This document shows, in pieces, positions 33,701-44,169 of a DNA stretch of 64,000 nucleotides. The stretch covers positions 7,889,001-7,953,000 of the forward strand of contig BSYQ01000001.1 of assembly GCA_030272585.1 (NCBI GenBank), in the 5' to 3' direction. Numbering within the stretch: position 1 is the first letter of the stretch; each line of letters starts with the position of its first letter. Under the pieces are notes generated by a model. The model had not been told where the DNA came from and searched no databases. It saw only the letters and a program-made list of their open reading frames with translations. The position numbers and the translations under genes were made by a program. This DNA comes from Bryopsis sp. KO-2023 (taxonomy: Eukaryota; Chlorophyta; Ulvophyceae; Bryopsidales; Bryopsidaceae).

Positions 33701-34747
33701 GATTTCAATTGGGAGCTTGGGGCACTGGACAAAGGTTCCTGCGCTCTATCTGGCCTGTTGAAGGTGATTCCTTCCAGGGGAACACTTTCACCAGGAGAGA
33801 CGCTGATCTGCCGAATCGACTATGAGGCGGGTCTCGAAACGGAGGCCTTTGAAGGTGACGTCTATCTCCATGCGTTTCCATCGGAAGCCAATCAACTTGA
33901 AAATGTCTCTGTTTGCAGCCATGATGCCTCAACAGAAGAAATGATCGCCATTGACCCTCCAAGGTAACCCAAAAAGTTCCACAGAACCGCAATACCGACA
34001 AAAGCCTCTTAAGACTCTAATTCCCAGCTTCGTAGGTTCGGGCTCAGCTTATCTTTTTGATGCAGGGGAACACAATGTGAACTCGGGAGATTGCTCCGCG
34101 ATCGCTTGCCTGTTCACGCTTCCACCACCCTGAGCATCAGAAACCGGCTGACGCCTATCAATAAGAAACACGAGCAGACAATAACGAGAAGGAACGAAAT
34201 GAGGGATGCACTCCATGCACCCCCTCCTTTGCCTCCAGCGGAGACATTCGTGATAACGATACGTGGGAATGTCAGCACCCAAGCCGAACTGAAGGTACGC
34301 CATCAAAAAACTTCAGCACGGCTCGTGGACTCAGGATGAAAACGGTTGGTGGAGTAACTAAATTGTCTACTCACGTTGTCATAGCAATCTCGTGACACCT
34401 GGATCGCACCGCCGCCAACACTGCCACCAGCATCCACAGACCAACCCACACCCCACGCGGTGGAGTCGATCGTGAAGGAAATCATTTCAGGGTTAATGTG
34501 TGACGATGATGTGCTGCGTTGCTTTGATAAACTGGAGTATGACACTCCCCCCACCTTTGCAAGTCTGAGACAAAGGTTGGAATCCGATGATGGACCCTCT
34601 GAAGATGAGGACACAGGTTCAGGGAAGGAAGATAAGAGTGGGAAAGAGGAGGAGTCTTTCCAGAGTTTTGCAGAATTCGTCGTTCACAACGCAATTTTGG
34701 GATTGCTGCAGGAGAGTGCTGGGGGAGAATGGTTGCACGACTCTTGA
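27791..34747 (+). CDS. CFAP65: cilia- and flagella-associated protein 65 (CFAP65)
   Basis: A large protein of the axonemal central apparatus built from repeated Ig-like ASH/MSP domains. The first secure exon (28105-28300) reads GLDCADQLEWKNWKTGGEYT and continues through LLLKNVSINTIKIKYKLPAT, matching the conserved N-terminal block of CFAP65. The next exons give VTFRPIKDEEHRDYIEFM (~28402), SSIDFGFVPAMEVQNRSLHV (~28613) and further ASH repeats: DFGEVLVGQSVERVVALSNL (~29140), ELGFGDIPAGKTS (~29545), VDFGSCSRVSLGEYKIVKVK (~30225), VVFPPTHVGRPVHQTLMFVN (~30833), YFKPTCVGATSQRAIEMFNS (~31238) and LDFGLAAIGSPPITVHFELT (~32515). The C-terminus has the helical SIVKEIISGLMCDDDVLRCF segment and an acidic stretch, and stops TGA TAG at 34747. 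A start at 27791 is possible but the first exons are unresolved, and minor exon edges are approximate. Confidence 0.85.
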
Positions 34748-34942
34748 TAGCTTTTTGAATGGATCCATTTTTCATCTGTTATGAATTTTGCCTCATGTCC
34801 ACCACATCTTTCTGACAAACACTGCGAGACCAAGGTAGATGTACAGGTTCTGTGGATATCCTTACAGCTGTCTAAACCAAACAGAGGGGAAATCTCTGCC
34901 ATTGCAGAGAAACAAAGTAGATGTCCAATTTGCACAAAATTC

Positions 34943-37203
34943 CTAAAATATTCGCAACGTGAGGCGTCCGATCAAAAGAGCAGTCAAGGATGCCGAAACA
35001 AGGTTGACCTGATTGTTTGACAAAATATTGGATCCTGATATTTGAAAAACTTGCTCTGGATCACCAGGTCGATTGACGACTTTTTGCAGTTTCTGGTCAA
35101 ATCCGCTGTACTGCACAGTCGCCCCAAGCAGAGAATCAACAACAGACCCCACAAATCCACCAAGGACTCCCAAACCAATCAACGGCCATTGGGCGGGGGC
35201 TCCCTGCAGCGTAACAAAACGCAGCAAAGTTTTTATCCATCTGAGATGAGTAGATAGATCTACGTTTGCTTATCCAGTGCTCTTGAGGTGGTCTAATTAA
35301 AAAAGCATGGACGGCTGGGTGGTCAACCCATGTCTGTCATTCAAACCCTGGATCCAAACCTGCATGCTTGGGCCTGCTGCTGACGAAAGGAACCCCGTCA
35401 GGTAGAAGGTGAGACCAATGAACAGTCCTCCAGCAACACTAGCTGTAAGCCCCAGCAGCGTCACCCCACCATTCACGCCCTTTCTGACTGGCCTCCCCGA
35501 GATGATAAGTCTGGGGGTACCCTTGCTCAACACCCCAACCTCTGAAGCCCAAGTGTCGCCACAGCAACAAGAGTAGTAGCCCAGGAAGCAGCCCAGTAAA
35601 AACGTCCCTAGGCGCGACCACCTTGAGTGCAAAACAATACAAGAAACAACACAGCCTCAGATCCATGACGGCTCTCCACTTGTCCAGATTTCCAAATTTT
35701 CAGAACTGTGCAGAGTGGTGGGACGCTTGACATAGTTGTACCTTCCAAACATAAAGAGGAAATCCTGCAAAAAAGACATGGATGGGTGGAGACAGGGGAG
35801 TACTTTACGACAGTACAGTTTTTTACGAAAACTGTCTGAAATGCCAAGGATTCAGAGGAGTTACCTACTCGGTGCTCAGAGGTAGATCTTTGCACCCAGC
35901 CATCACACTGGATGCAACCGCGAGAACTGTAGGAATGCCACCATTACACAAGACCTGAACACAGAAATCTCCCATCAGCCACCTCCACAGTCGAAATCTG
36001 CTCACAATGGTTTCTATTGAGTTTTTTGCCTTTCTTTTTATTTCCACAGTGACTTGTATGAGCTGTCCATTTCCCACCTGCACCCAATTCCTTTGGCCCC
36101 CTTTTTTGAAATCTGCATCGATCTCTGCTTTGACACTCTCCTTCAATTTGGTCAACTTTGACGAACTGAAGAAAAACGCTAGGAGAGTGATGCCGCAGCG
36201 CAAGGAGGCCCCCAGCGATCCAAAACCAACAAACCATGCAGCAATCATACCTGCCAGGAGCAACTGGGTTAGGGTCTAAACCTCGCCAAATCCTCAGCAC
36301 CGCTACTCAACCTTTTTCCTATTTTCCATCAAGCATGTGCTATTGTGCCGCTCTCAAAATTCCCAACAAAAGATCTCAATGGGAAACGAGGATTTGCAAA
36401 ACACAAATAAATTCCAAAAATATGAAGATGATGATGCGCTCTGTCCTTTGTGCATTCTTCGATAATCAAAGCTTACACAGCCCTCCCCCCCCCAAAAAAA
36501 ATTTAATTCCATTTGCTGTTGAGGTCCACGCACCGGACTTGGAAAGTGAGCCCTTTCTGTATACAAGAGCCGAAATGGCTAATGCTCCTACCCCTCCTCC
36601 CAACCATTGCAACCATCCACCAACAAAATGGGTCGCCATGTTGAAAAGAAGCAGCCACAGTTGTGCACTTTCGACCAGAAAAGACTTGATCAGGCGAGGA
36701 ATCTGAAAAGTCCCAAATTCAACTGTCATGAAGGGGTAATATTTCTGTGACTCGATTTATTGAAATGGAAAATCGAAAAAATTGTCATTAAACACTTGGA
36801 CAATATTTGCTCCATGCAAGTCGACGCTTGGGAGACGAAAACACAAGGAAAAGAATAGATATACGGACTTCCAGCAGAACCCAACTGGGCGAGTTTCGAA
36901 ACTACGTTTCGAAAATCCAAAGTGCAGCACATTTTTCTGCTGCAGGCATACCAAGGGTTCAGGATAAGCGCTCGGTAGGGTGTCGACTTTTTCGACGGCT
37001 TCTTCAGCCAATTCAGCAGCCTCGTGGGCTTTCGCAAGAGTTTCTTCCAAAGTGGGTCGAGGGTCGACGTCGCCTCCCTCCGTCACGATAGATTCCGAAC
37101 CTCTTTTTTCGCAATATTGTCGGAATCTGCCCGCCCCCCAGTGACGCGATCCGCTGGTCGAACGCAAGAAGATTCCGGATCTGTTGAGCGCGCACTGCGA
37201 CAC
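34943..37203 (-). CDS. TMEM19/VTE6-type DUF92 integral membrane protein
   Basis: A polytopic membrane protein of the DUF92 family: TMEM19 in animals, and phytyl-phosphate kinase VTE6 of plastid tocopherol synthesis in plants. The last exon (34943 to ~35204) reads [37 protein letters not shown] and [19 protein letters not shown], the signature C-terminal block; the stop is TAG. Upstream exons give [19 protein letters not shown] and [20 protein letters not shown] (~35400-35580), [15 protein letters not shown] (~35900), [19 protein letters not shown] (~36200), and a Trp/Gly-rich first membrane segment (~36540-36700). The first exon, with ATG at 37203, encodes a ~75-residue Arg/Ser-rich then Glu/Ala-rich leader with no hydrophobic signal, which may be an organelle presequence. 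Donor gtatgcc near 36950. Confidence 0.85.
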
Positions 37204-37735
37204 AGGATTTTACTCTACTCGTCTCGTCGCCAGAGATTCACACCGCAGCTTGAAGAGCCAAGACTGCACGATACCTTGAAGGAGGTTATCCCTTCTGCCG
37301 TGTTGCCACCTGCTCTGACGCGGCCGCAGCCCAGCATCCTCCCAAGTTCCAAATTGACAGAAACCTTTGTTCCGACCCCCCAATCTCGAAATCAGACGTG
37401 CAGTACCTTCAATTTGTTTCTTTCCTAATTTCGAAACCGTCACAAAACGCCAACGTGATCGAATTCGGTCAGGCTCAAGGGCTGGTCACAATTCTTTCCC
37501 TTTTTGTTGCGTTTTCTGGACAAGAGCTCGTCCTTCCACCAGCGAACACCTTGTTGGTTAAAAATCGTGTTTGGAGGTATCGAAACCGTGCCGTCGATAA
37601 ATCGCATTTACGATTTCCCGCCCAGTTTTACACTCTCGAGTTTGTTTGTCACGGCGTTGCAGGCTGATCGCCTTGGCCCCGCAAATCACTGATTCGTTTA
37701 CATGAGTTTTGGGTACTGGCTGAGCTGTCGACAGA

Positions 37736-38122
37736 ATGGTTGAAATATATTACTATGCGAACTCCGACAAGATCGGCGGCCATGCACGTGACCGCCGCGA
37801 ACTTTTACAGAAACACGAAATGGCAACTTGGACTCCAGATTGGAAAGCCATTCTCATGGTCATTCCTGACGTGCGACGCATTTGCATGAACGCAACAGCG
37901 CCTCCTGCTTGGGCCTTTGGATGTCGCGTTCACCAAAGGGTTACATGGGCGGCCAGCGGTGTGGGGCGCCGCGACACGGTCCTCCTCTCGAAATGGTTGG
38001 CTCGATTTCGCCGCAACGGCTGCGACACATCCGTGCGAACACCACCAACGAGAAGGAAGGAGATTTGCTCCGAAGATCGAGAGCGTCGGTGCACAATCAC
38101 AGCCTCTTCACGGCGTGACTGA
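37736..38122 (+). CDS. uncharacterised ORF, 128 codons
   Basis: A single open frame starting MVEIYYYANSDKIGGHARD and ending in an Arg-rich stretch. It lies ~530 bp beyond the TMEM19-like start and points away from it, so the two could share an upstream region. The N-terminal half looks protein-like, but two other frames are also open over 37882-38165, so the true reading frame or an intron cannot be settled. I do not recognise a family. Low confidence that it is a gene. Confidence 0.25.
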   Translation: MVEIYYYANSDKIGGHARDRRELLQKHEMATWTPDWKAILMVIPDVRRICMNATAPPAWAFGCRVHQRVTWAASGVGRRDTVLLSKWLARFRRNGCDTSVRTPPTRRKEICSEDRERRCTITASSRRD

Positions 38123-38289
38123 CGAAAAGATATGTTTGTGGTGGAATCAGTCAAAGAAGACATGAACAAGATCGACACTTCACCGCGAAATCTCCCACGA
38201 CCCGCGTGGGTGTGTGGAGGTTGAGTTTGATTCTCCGAAAACGGCACCATTTTTCGTCGTCAGCAACCCCATTTGAGGGGAAATCGGTG

Positions 38290-38608
38290 GCAAATGGCGC
38301 TGAACGGAATCCACACTCCAGCGATCGCGCGATCGTCGCGCGAGCGACCAGTCCGACGCGCTCGCGCGCGCCGTCCGAGGATGACTCACCTGTCCAAGGA
38401 TGACTCAGTCGCCCCCCTCACGCCCCCTGGCGCGTGTGCCCTCGCGCGCGCCGGCGCGTCTGCAAGGATATTGGCGAACGCGGAAGGGAGGACAGCTGCG
38501 GCGCTCGACGAACAAGGAACAAGTGTGATACGCAACCGGAAAAGAAACGAAGAAAGAACAAGAAGAAGAAGAGGACGAAAAGAAGGAGAGAAGAGGAAGG
38601 GAGATATG
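38290..38608. promoter_or_regulatory. CG-rich palindromic stretch upstream of a short gene
   Basis: It contains dense gcgatcgcgcgatcgtcgcg-type sequence around 38320-38372 and cgcgcgccggcgcg near 38445. The composition contrasts with the AT-rich sequence around it. It sits just before the MEFEDAWEHELDLD start and may be its promoter. The purine-rich stretch at 38540-38600 (gaagaaagaacaagaagaag) would be 5' leader. Confidence 0.3.
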
Positions 38609-39176
38609 GAGTTCGAAGACGCCTGGGAGCACGAGCTCGACCTCGACATGATCCTCCTGTCTTCGAGGAACATGGAGTGGGTCTCATTGGTTTGCCTGTG
38701 TATTTCGATGTCTTTTTCCTGAGTGGAGCATTTCCAGGAGCATTTCCAGTCAATTTTATTCCAGTTAAACTGAACAGCTTGGATTCATCTGGTGGTATAG
38801 TTCCTGAGTGGAGCTTTTCCGGTTGCTTTTCCAGTCAATTTTATTCCATTTTATTTTATTCCCTACTTCGTGCATGTGGTGCTTGCAAATATTTTTGCAT
38901 TTCAGCATTTTGCATTCACAGAGGTTCGGTTCAGGGTTCAGGGACGACTGAATTCCTTCAACCAATCATAGAAGCCGACTCGTTTTTTTGTTCTTCAAAG
39001 AGAGGGTATCTGAAATCTGGGGCGAGTTGAATGTATTGAATGCCGGTTCAGCTGAAGGGTGGGGACAAGTTATATGCTGTTTCCCAGATACACAGGTGAT
39101 TGATCTTGTAAGAGATGCAGCCATATCAGTTCAAACTCAAGGAGAAATACTGAAAGCGTTTCTTGCCAATCTATAA
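38609..39176 (+). CDS. small uncharacterised spliced gene
   Basis: A candidate first exon starts at ATG 38606-38612 with an acidic sequence (MEFEDAWEHELDLDMILLSS) and runs to a gt near 38680. A second open segment at 38988-39176 reads VSEIWGELNVLNAGSAEGW and later VIDLVRDAAISVQTQGEI, ending TAA. The two could be joined by an intron. I recognise no family, and the pairing is an inference from orientation and sequence character. Confidence 0.25.
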
Positions 39177-39918
39177 AATGAAACAAAGAAAATTTCCACT
39201 TCATTGTCTTTGCACTCTATATATCTATATATCGTCTCCAGAATCTCATTGTCTTCAAACCATGAACTTGGAGAAAAGGAGTCTACGCATTCTTCAAAGG
39301 CATCCACATTAATGTAGTTTTTCAACACAGGTCCATACCATACAAAACACTCTCCTCTGAATCTGCCAATCAAACAGTATTGTCCACCCCACTCACTCGC
39401 CAGGTACAGCAAAAAGAATCCAATGGTTTCCTTCTCCTCTCCCCTCCCAATTTAAGAGGCCCACTGAGTTCTTCATTTACACATCAATCTTCTCACTGCA
39501 TCAAATTTTGAAACAAAAAAGAAAAGAAGACCCCTTGATAAAAAGCAAGAGAAAAATCTAAACTTGACCCGCTGCACTACCCAACAAAACCCACCCACAC
39601 TCCAATCTACAATCAGTTGGTGTCTACAACCCCCCCTCCCTCTCTCTCTCTCTCTCTAATCAATCTCTAGCTTTCTTTCTCTCTTTTAAAAACTTCATTC
39701 ATTCTAAAGATGTATCTAAATCCCTTATCCTTCAGATGTGAGCCCTCGCCATTCTCAATCATAGTATGTTGGGAAAACAGAGAACCAAATAAAACACACC
39801 AAAAACAATCTGATGCCTTCCAAAGATGGAACCCTGACGCACCCAATTTCTTCATATTTTTTTTTGGTGAACACACCATGTCTAGAAAAAAAAACCCTCA
39901 TTCATTGGCTCCTTGCAT
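39177..39918. other. intergenic or intronic stretch, no secure gene
   Basis: AT-rich sequence with a (CT)n run at ~39640-39660. A 91-codon minus-strand frame at 39137-39412 (ending YRLARNAFSISP) overlaps the end of the plus-strand gene; it has no recognisable motif and could be chance. Confidence 0.35.
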
Positions 39919-40440
39919 TTATGGATATCTCGCTGATGATGGCTTGGGATTAGAAACCCCTTGTGTATGGATCAGTCTGACCTGGGCTAGTGCAAAGACA
40001 GTTTTAACAATTCTGGCATGATTGGTGCCAATGGATTTGAGTGCGAGGTCCACCCCCAGCCAGGCCCACATCATGGGGCCCAACATCGATAGTGCACTTT
40101 TCACCGCTCCGAAACGAGCTGCAGATATTGTCAAACCCCTCTGGCAGCCTAAACAGCAGAGAGAAAACCCAAGTCCTTCGCAGATCTGTTTTTTGATAAT
40201 CAACTGTATATTTTGTAATTTCACAAGTCAGGCAATGACCTTACCTATCACCCAAATCCAGGGTGATTCCTTCGCTTCCCAACGTTTGGTCGTGCGAATC
40301 TTGCGATTCATCACCCCAGCGATGTTCCAACACAACCCAGATTTGTATTCCGGTTGCGTACTCTATCATATCCAAATATCCCAAGGGGAGATCTGTCAAA
40401 GCGCGATGCTTTTGGAACAAAAGGCCAACTTGACTCGATC
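39919..40440 (-). CDS. possible UPF0174/YaaW-like protein (partial)
   Basis: Two minus-strand open segments look like exons of one gene. The 5' one (~40240-40440, acceptor cccttacag, donor gtaagg) reads GLLFQKHRALTDLPLGYLDM and GIQIWVVLEHRWGDE. The 3' one (39919 to ~40190) reads AARFGAVKSALSMLGPMMWA, WLGVDLALKSIGTNHARI and VKTVFALAQVRLIHTQG, ending TAG or close by. The second segment resembles the C-terminal block of the UPF0174 (YaaW) family, where a LGP-W-A-DLA pattern is followed by ALAQIRL. That resemblance is from memory and weak. Upstream exons are not identified. Confidence 0.35.
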
Positions 40441-40754
40441 TGTAAGGGCTTTCTTGGTTACTTTTTTGATCGTTTTGCATAGGTTACTGCATGTGCAACC
40501 AGTGGACATTCCATAAATGCCATTTCAAACTCTAAGAATAGAAACGTCACTGTTCAATCCACCACGCCATGGCTGACTAAACCCATACTGAAAACACAGT
40601 ACCCATACACTGGTAGATTAATGCCATCTGTTCCACATTTTAGCCGAGGAACTTTGATCCACACAATCGTCATTTCTTTGTCAGAAAGATTAAAGCACCC
40701 CCCCCCCTGCCAATATATCTCCGTTGCATTTCTCTGACATATATATGTTTACAT

Positions 40755-42440
40755 TCACATTTTCAGCTGCACCCCACCGTACAAATGGCCTTTACAGGGA
40801 GTTTGTGAAACGATGATTTTGCAACAAAAGTTTTGAATTGGAACAGACATGCTTTGCTGAGGGGGGGCTTCTGTTTTGCAATCAGTGGTCACCTCGGCAG
40901 CATTGGTGGTGGTGGTGGTGATTCTTTGGCGCTTCACTTGCTCCGGTGGTTCGCTGGGACTGGGGGATGGCCTCCTCTTTCCAGAAGTATTGTTGTTTGT
41001 GGTGATCATTGTGGTCTCCGTCACGATCCTGGATTTTTTTGAATTAAGAAAAAAGACATGCTTGATTGCTGGGAAGAAACGAAATGTGAATAGACCTTAC
41101 CTTCCGATCAAGTCATCCTCACTCTCTTTAAATTCGGTTTCCCTTTGCTTCAAATGTTCAGCCAACCTTGTGTTCTCATCTCGATGCTCCCTTGTCCTGT
41201 GGGCAATTCAAAGATTTACTTTTTTTTTTTTTCAACATAGAGCTGATTTTTGGGAAATCAGCCGAAAGCAAGGGGTGCGATGTTGGAAAAAGCGACCGAT
41301 CACTCGAAATAACATGCTAATCAATGAGACAATAATCTTGAGGAAAAACAATGTCTTCGACACTGTAGAACCACCCCAACCATCCGCAAAAAAAAACGAA
41401 AACATTCGAAGGATCCTCGTTTTTAAAGAAACTGAAGACGAAAAAAAATAAGAACATTTGATAGGTGTTTGGATGTGTTTGTGTTTTCTGGAGGGAAATT
41501 TTTCGGGATCCACGTACTTCGTAACTTCCAGCACGAAGCGTTTCCTGTATTCCTCGAAGCTAGATTCTCTGCAAAGACAAAGAACAGAACATTCTGCCAA
41601 CTGAAATTACTAATTTCAAGATATCATAAACTCCAGCTTGGGATGACGTAAGAACAACACTGACCACATATGGCACGCTCTCTTTTCCCCAAAAAAAAGA
41701 GGAGAAAAGAGATGAGGGACTTCAAAACATTGACCACATTTCTTGTCACACCTTTCAAGCAACTCCATCTCCCTTCTCTTCATTTCCTGTTCTTGAGTCA
41801 CAATACGAGTCTTTTTCTTTTTTTATCGTTTTGTACCTCTCCTGCTCCTCCCTCCAACTGACCAGCCGGCAGGAGCGGCCGTCCACGTCCTTCCAGTGCT
41901 CCTCGTTCCTTGCCTAGGCGATCTGCTCAAGCTGGACCTGGATGTCCCTCTACTGAGCATCCTGATCCTCCTCTGTTGCTTGCAGGGAAGCGAACTGCTC
42001 CTGAAAAACCGAGGCGCAGCAAGACACACACCACACAAATTTAGTCACGATATATCACAAGAAAAACACCTTTTGCAAGACAGGAGGAAACTTGGAAGAT
42101 CGAAATCCTGTGTTGACCGTAAATGGAGCTCATTGGGGAAGTCGAAAGAAAATCCCTGAAATGCATGAAACAAATGGGGAAAAAAACAGAGGCAATGGAG
42201 TTTTTGGATTTAGGTGCTGGGTTTTGATTTCTGTGGCTGCCACAGAAACATGGAAAGAGAGCTCTGAAGAGTTCTGAGCCAATTAAGCTTCAGTCACCTT
42301 ATCTTTCTTCAGCTCCTTCTCAAGCTTGGCCAGGGATTCCTCCTTCTGGGCAGTTTTGGCGACGCGCCCGGTCGATGTCTTGCCCACCACACCTGGAAAC
42401 GTCCGTGTGCACATACCCATAGCGGGTGCCCATGGAGGAC
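40755..42440 (-). CDS. coiled-coil protein with two in-frame TAG codons
   Basis: Several minus-strand exon-like segments encode charged coiled coil. In order: VAKTAQKEESLAKLEKELKK (~42310-42370, followed by gtgact), EQFASLQATEEDQDAQ (~41950-41998), RDIQVQLEQIA and ARNEEHWKDVDGRSCRLV (41850-41948), TQEQEMKRREMELLER (~41760-41800), ESSFEEYRKRFVLEVTKYVD (~41515-41570), AHRTREHRDENTRLAEHLKQ (~41110-41200), and a last exon (40755 to ~41030) with GKRRPSPSPSEPPEQVKRQR and a Thr run, ending TGA. The third segment is interrupted by TAG at 41950-41952 and 41914-41916, both in the frame that otherwise looks coding. No family is recognised. It may be a pseudogene, a gene with very short introns, or contain sequence errors. 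Confidence 0.4.
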
Positions 42441-42959
42441 AACGCCTGGGAAGCTCTCACAATTCAAAATTCGTGCAAGTAAAACGATCGTGGACTGTTT
42501 CGGTTGCGTTGCCGCCTTCTTTTTTTCAGGATAACCGGAAACAACTTCCATCTTCTTCAATTGCAGGTGCCGTACATCGCGCAGCGCGCACAGTCGCTAG
42601 CGACAGTGATACTTGTAGGGAAATGAATTTGAGGGGGGATGAAGCTCGAATTCTCTGTGAGATACTGGTAAGGATCTTGCCCCCAGCGACAGCCAGCGAT
42701 TTTTTCGCGCGCTTCGCGCGACCATCACATCATGTCAGACATCCGAACGTCTTTTCACCACGATGCTGATGTGTCGCGCGACAAGACCGGTCACACCATC
42801 GCTCGACCCCGTGATACGCAACCGGAACACCTCTGCTCGCCATAAACACGAGGGACCACCGTGATTTGTGGAAGTCACCATTGGAGACCCTTGTACAACC
42901 TCAAATAAGTCACCGTCAGAGCAGAAGACACTCGACAAGCTGTGTGAGAGAATCCGTTG

Positions 42960-44169
42960 ATGGAGGACGCTTCGGTGCCGTCACGTTGCAGGGTTCGACG
43001 AACGGACAAAGCAGCGGACCCCGACCGCTTTTATTGTCCGTTCCCGAAGTGCAATCGCTCGTTCATCGACTTGTGGAGGTTGAAGGTGCACTACCGGGCA
43101 GCCCCTGATGTGCGTGGCTCGGGAAGGGAAAGGGGCCATGGTCTGGAATTACCCGCTTGTCCGAAGTGTGGAAAAGTGCTGGAGCGGGGACGACACCACG
43201 TGAACTGTGCAGCTGGAAAAGCTGCACCTAGTCAGGCACTCAGACGGGCAGACAGGGTGCGTCGGAAGAGTTCGGAATGGTCGATTTTGGCTGTGCTGTT
43301 CGGGACCCCTGCGTGTTTCTGAAGTTGACTTTTATTTGCTACGCTACGAAGGGCTTGACGCACGAGAGTCTGAAACGGAAAAGCGGGGACGAACCTTTGG
43401 AGGGAGACGTAGATGCGAAGGCTGTACGCTTGAATGGAAACGTCGTACGCAAGCTGCAAATTCCCCTGGACGCGTGTCCGGCGGACACTCACAGGTGTGC
43501 CATAACACTCTGGGCAAGCAGTTCGGCGTCCCGGTAGTCGACGAGAAATCGTCATCAAAAATGCTGGGGCGACGCTTTTTCGGCTGCTGTTTTTGTTCCT
43601 AAAAAGAGTCTGAATTCACGAGGACAGGTTCCGGTTTCTGTTGCAGTCTTGCGTCGCCGTACTTGTCGCCTATGGGCGTGCAAAGTCCCAGCGGCGCTTG
43701 TGGCGACTCGGTCCAGAATTTCCAGGCCGGTCAAGACCGAGTGTCCTCGCGCATGGACTCCCGACACCGGACGCTGAAGATTATTCCCGTCGAAACGCCT
43801 TTGCTGGATGGTCAGATGGATTCTCGAGACTCAATGTTCTCTTCCGACACTTATGCGGGCCTCAGCCCTATTCCGGTGCCTATCTCGCCGGCTGGGACCC
43901 CAACGACAACGCCAGCTGCGGTACTCAGTCCATCGACGGTTCCCTCTCCGTCCAACTTTAACCTGGTGGCGACTCCTGCTCAGTCGATAACCCCAAACGG
44001 GCCAGGACCTTTGGATCTAGCAGATTGTCAGGTGACGCCTGGGTACGCGGTCTTCGTTGGTGGCGCGGAATACCAGTACGATGTTTTCTTTGTCCCCGGG
44101 AGCTCGCAATCGTGCGTCGAGAATCTCCCCGTGTGTCTCGAGCAACCGAATCCAGAGAAAGCTGAGTGA
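42960..44169 (+). CDS. C2H2-type zinc-finger protein, probable transcription factor
   Basis: Starting at ATG 42960 (MEDASVPSRC), the first exon encodes a zinc finger: FYCPFPKCNRSFIDLWRLKV with H-x-x-Y, followed by RGSGRERGHGLELPACPKCG and KVLERGRHHVNC. The first unit is C2H2-like with a Trp-Arg-Leu core; the second forms a CxxC..HxxxC pair. A middle exon (~43349-43497) reads LKRKSGDEPLEGDVDAKAVR and IPLDACPADTHR before a gtgtgc donor. A last exon (~43648-44169) is rich in Pro, Ser and Thr (SPIPVPISPAGTPTTTPAAV) and ends QPNPEKAE then TGA, as expected for an activation or low-complexity region. DNA binding is inferred. Splice sites between exons are approximate. Confidence 0.6.

Noticed and set aside
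41850..41998. Reassignment of TAG to glutamine in this genome
   Set aside because: Helitron, WDR75 and the TMEM19-like gene all appear to end at TAG where the family C-terminus is expected, so general reassignment is not supported. The local TAG codons are reported as a finding instead.
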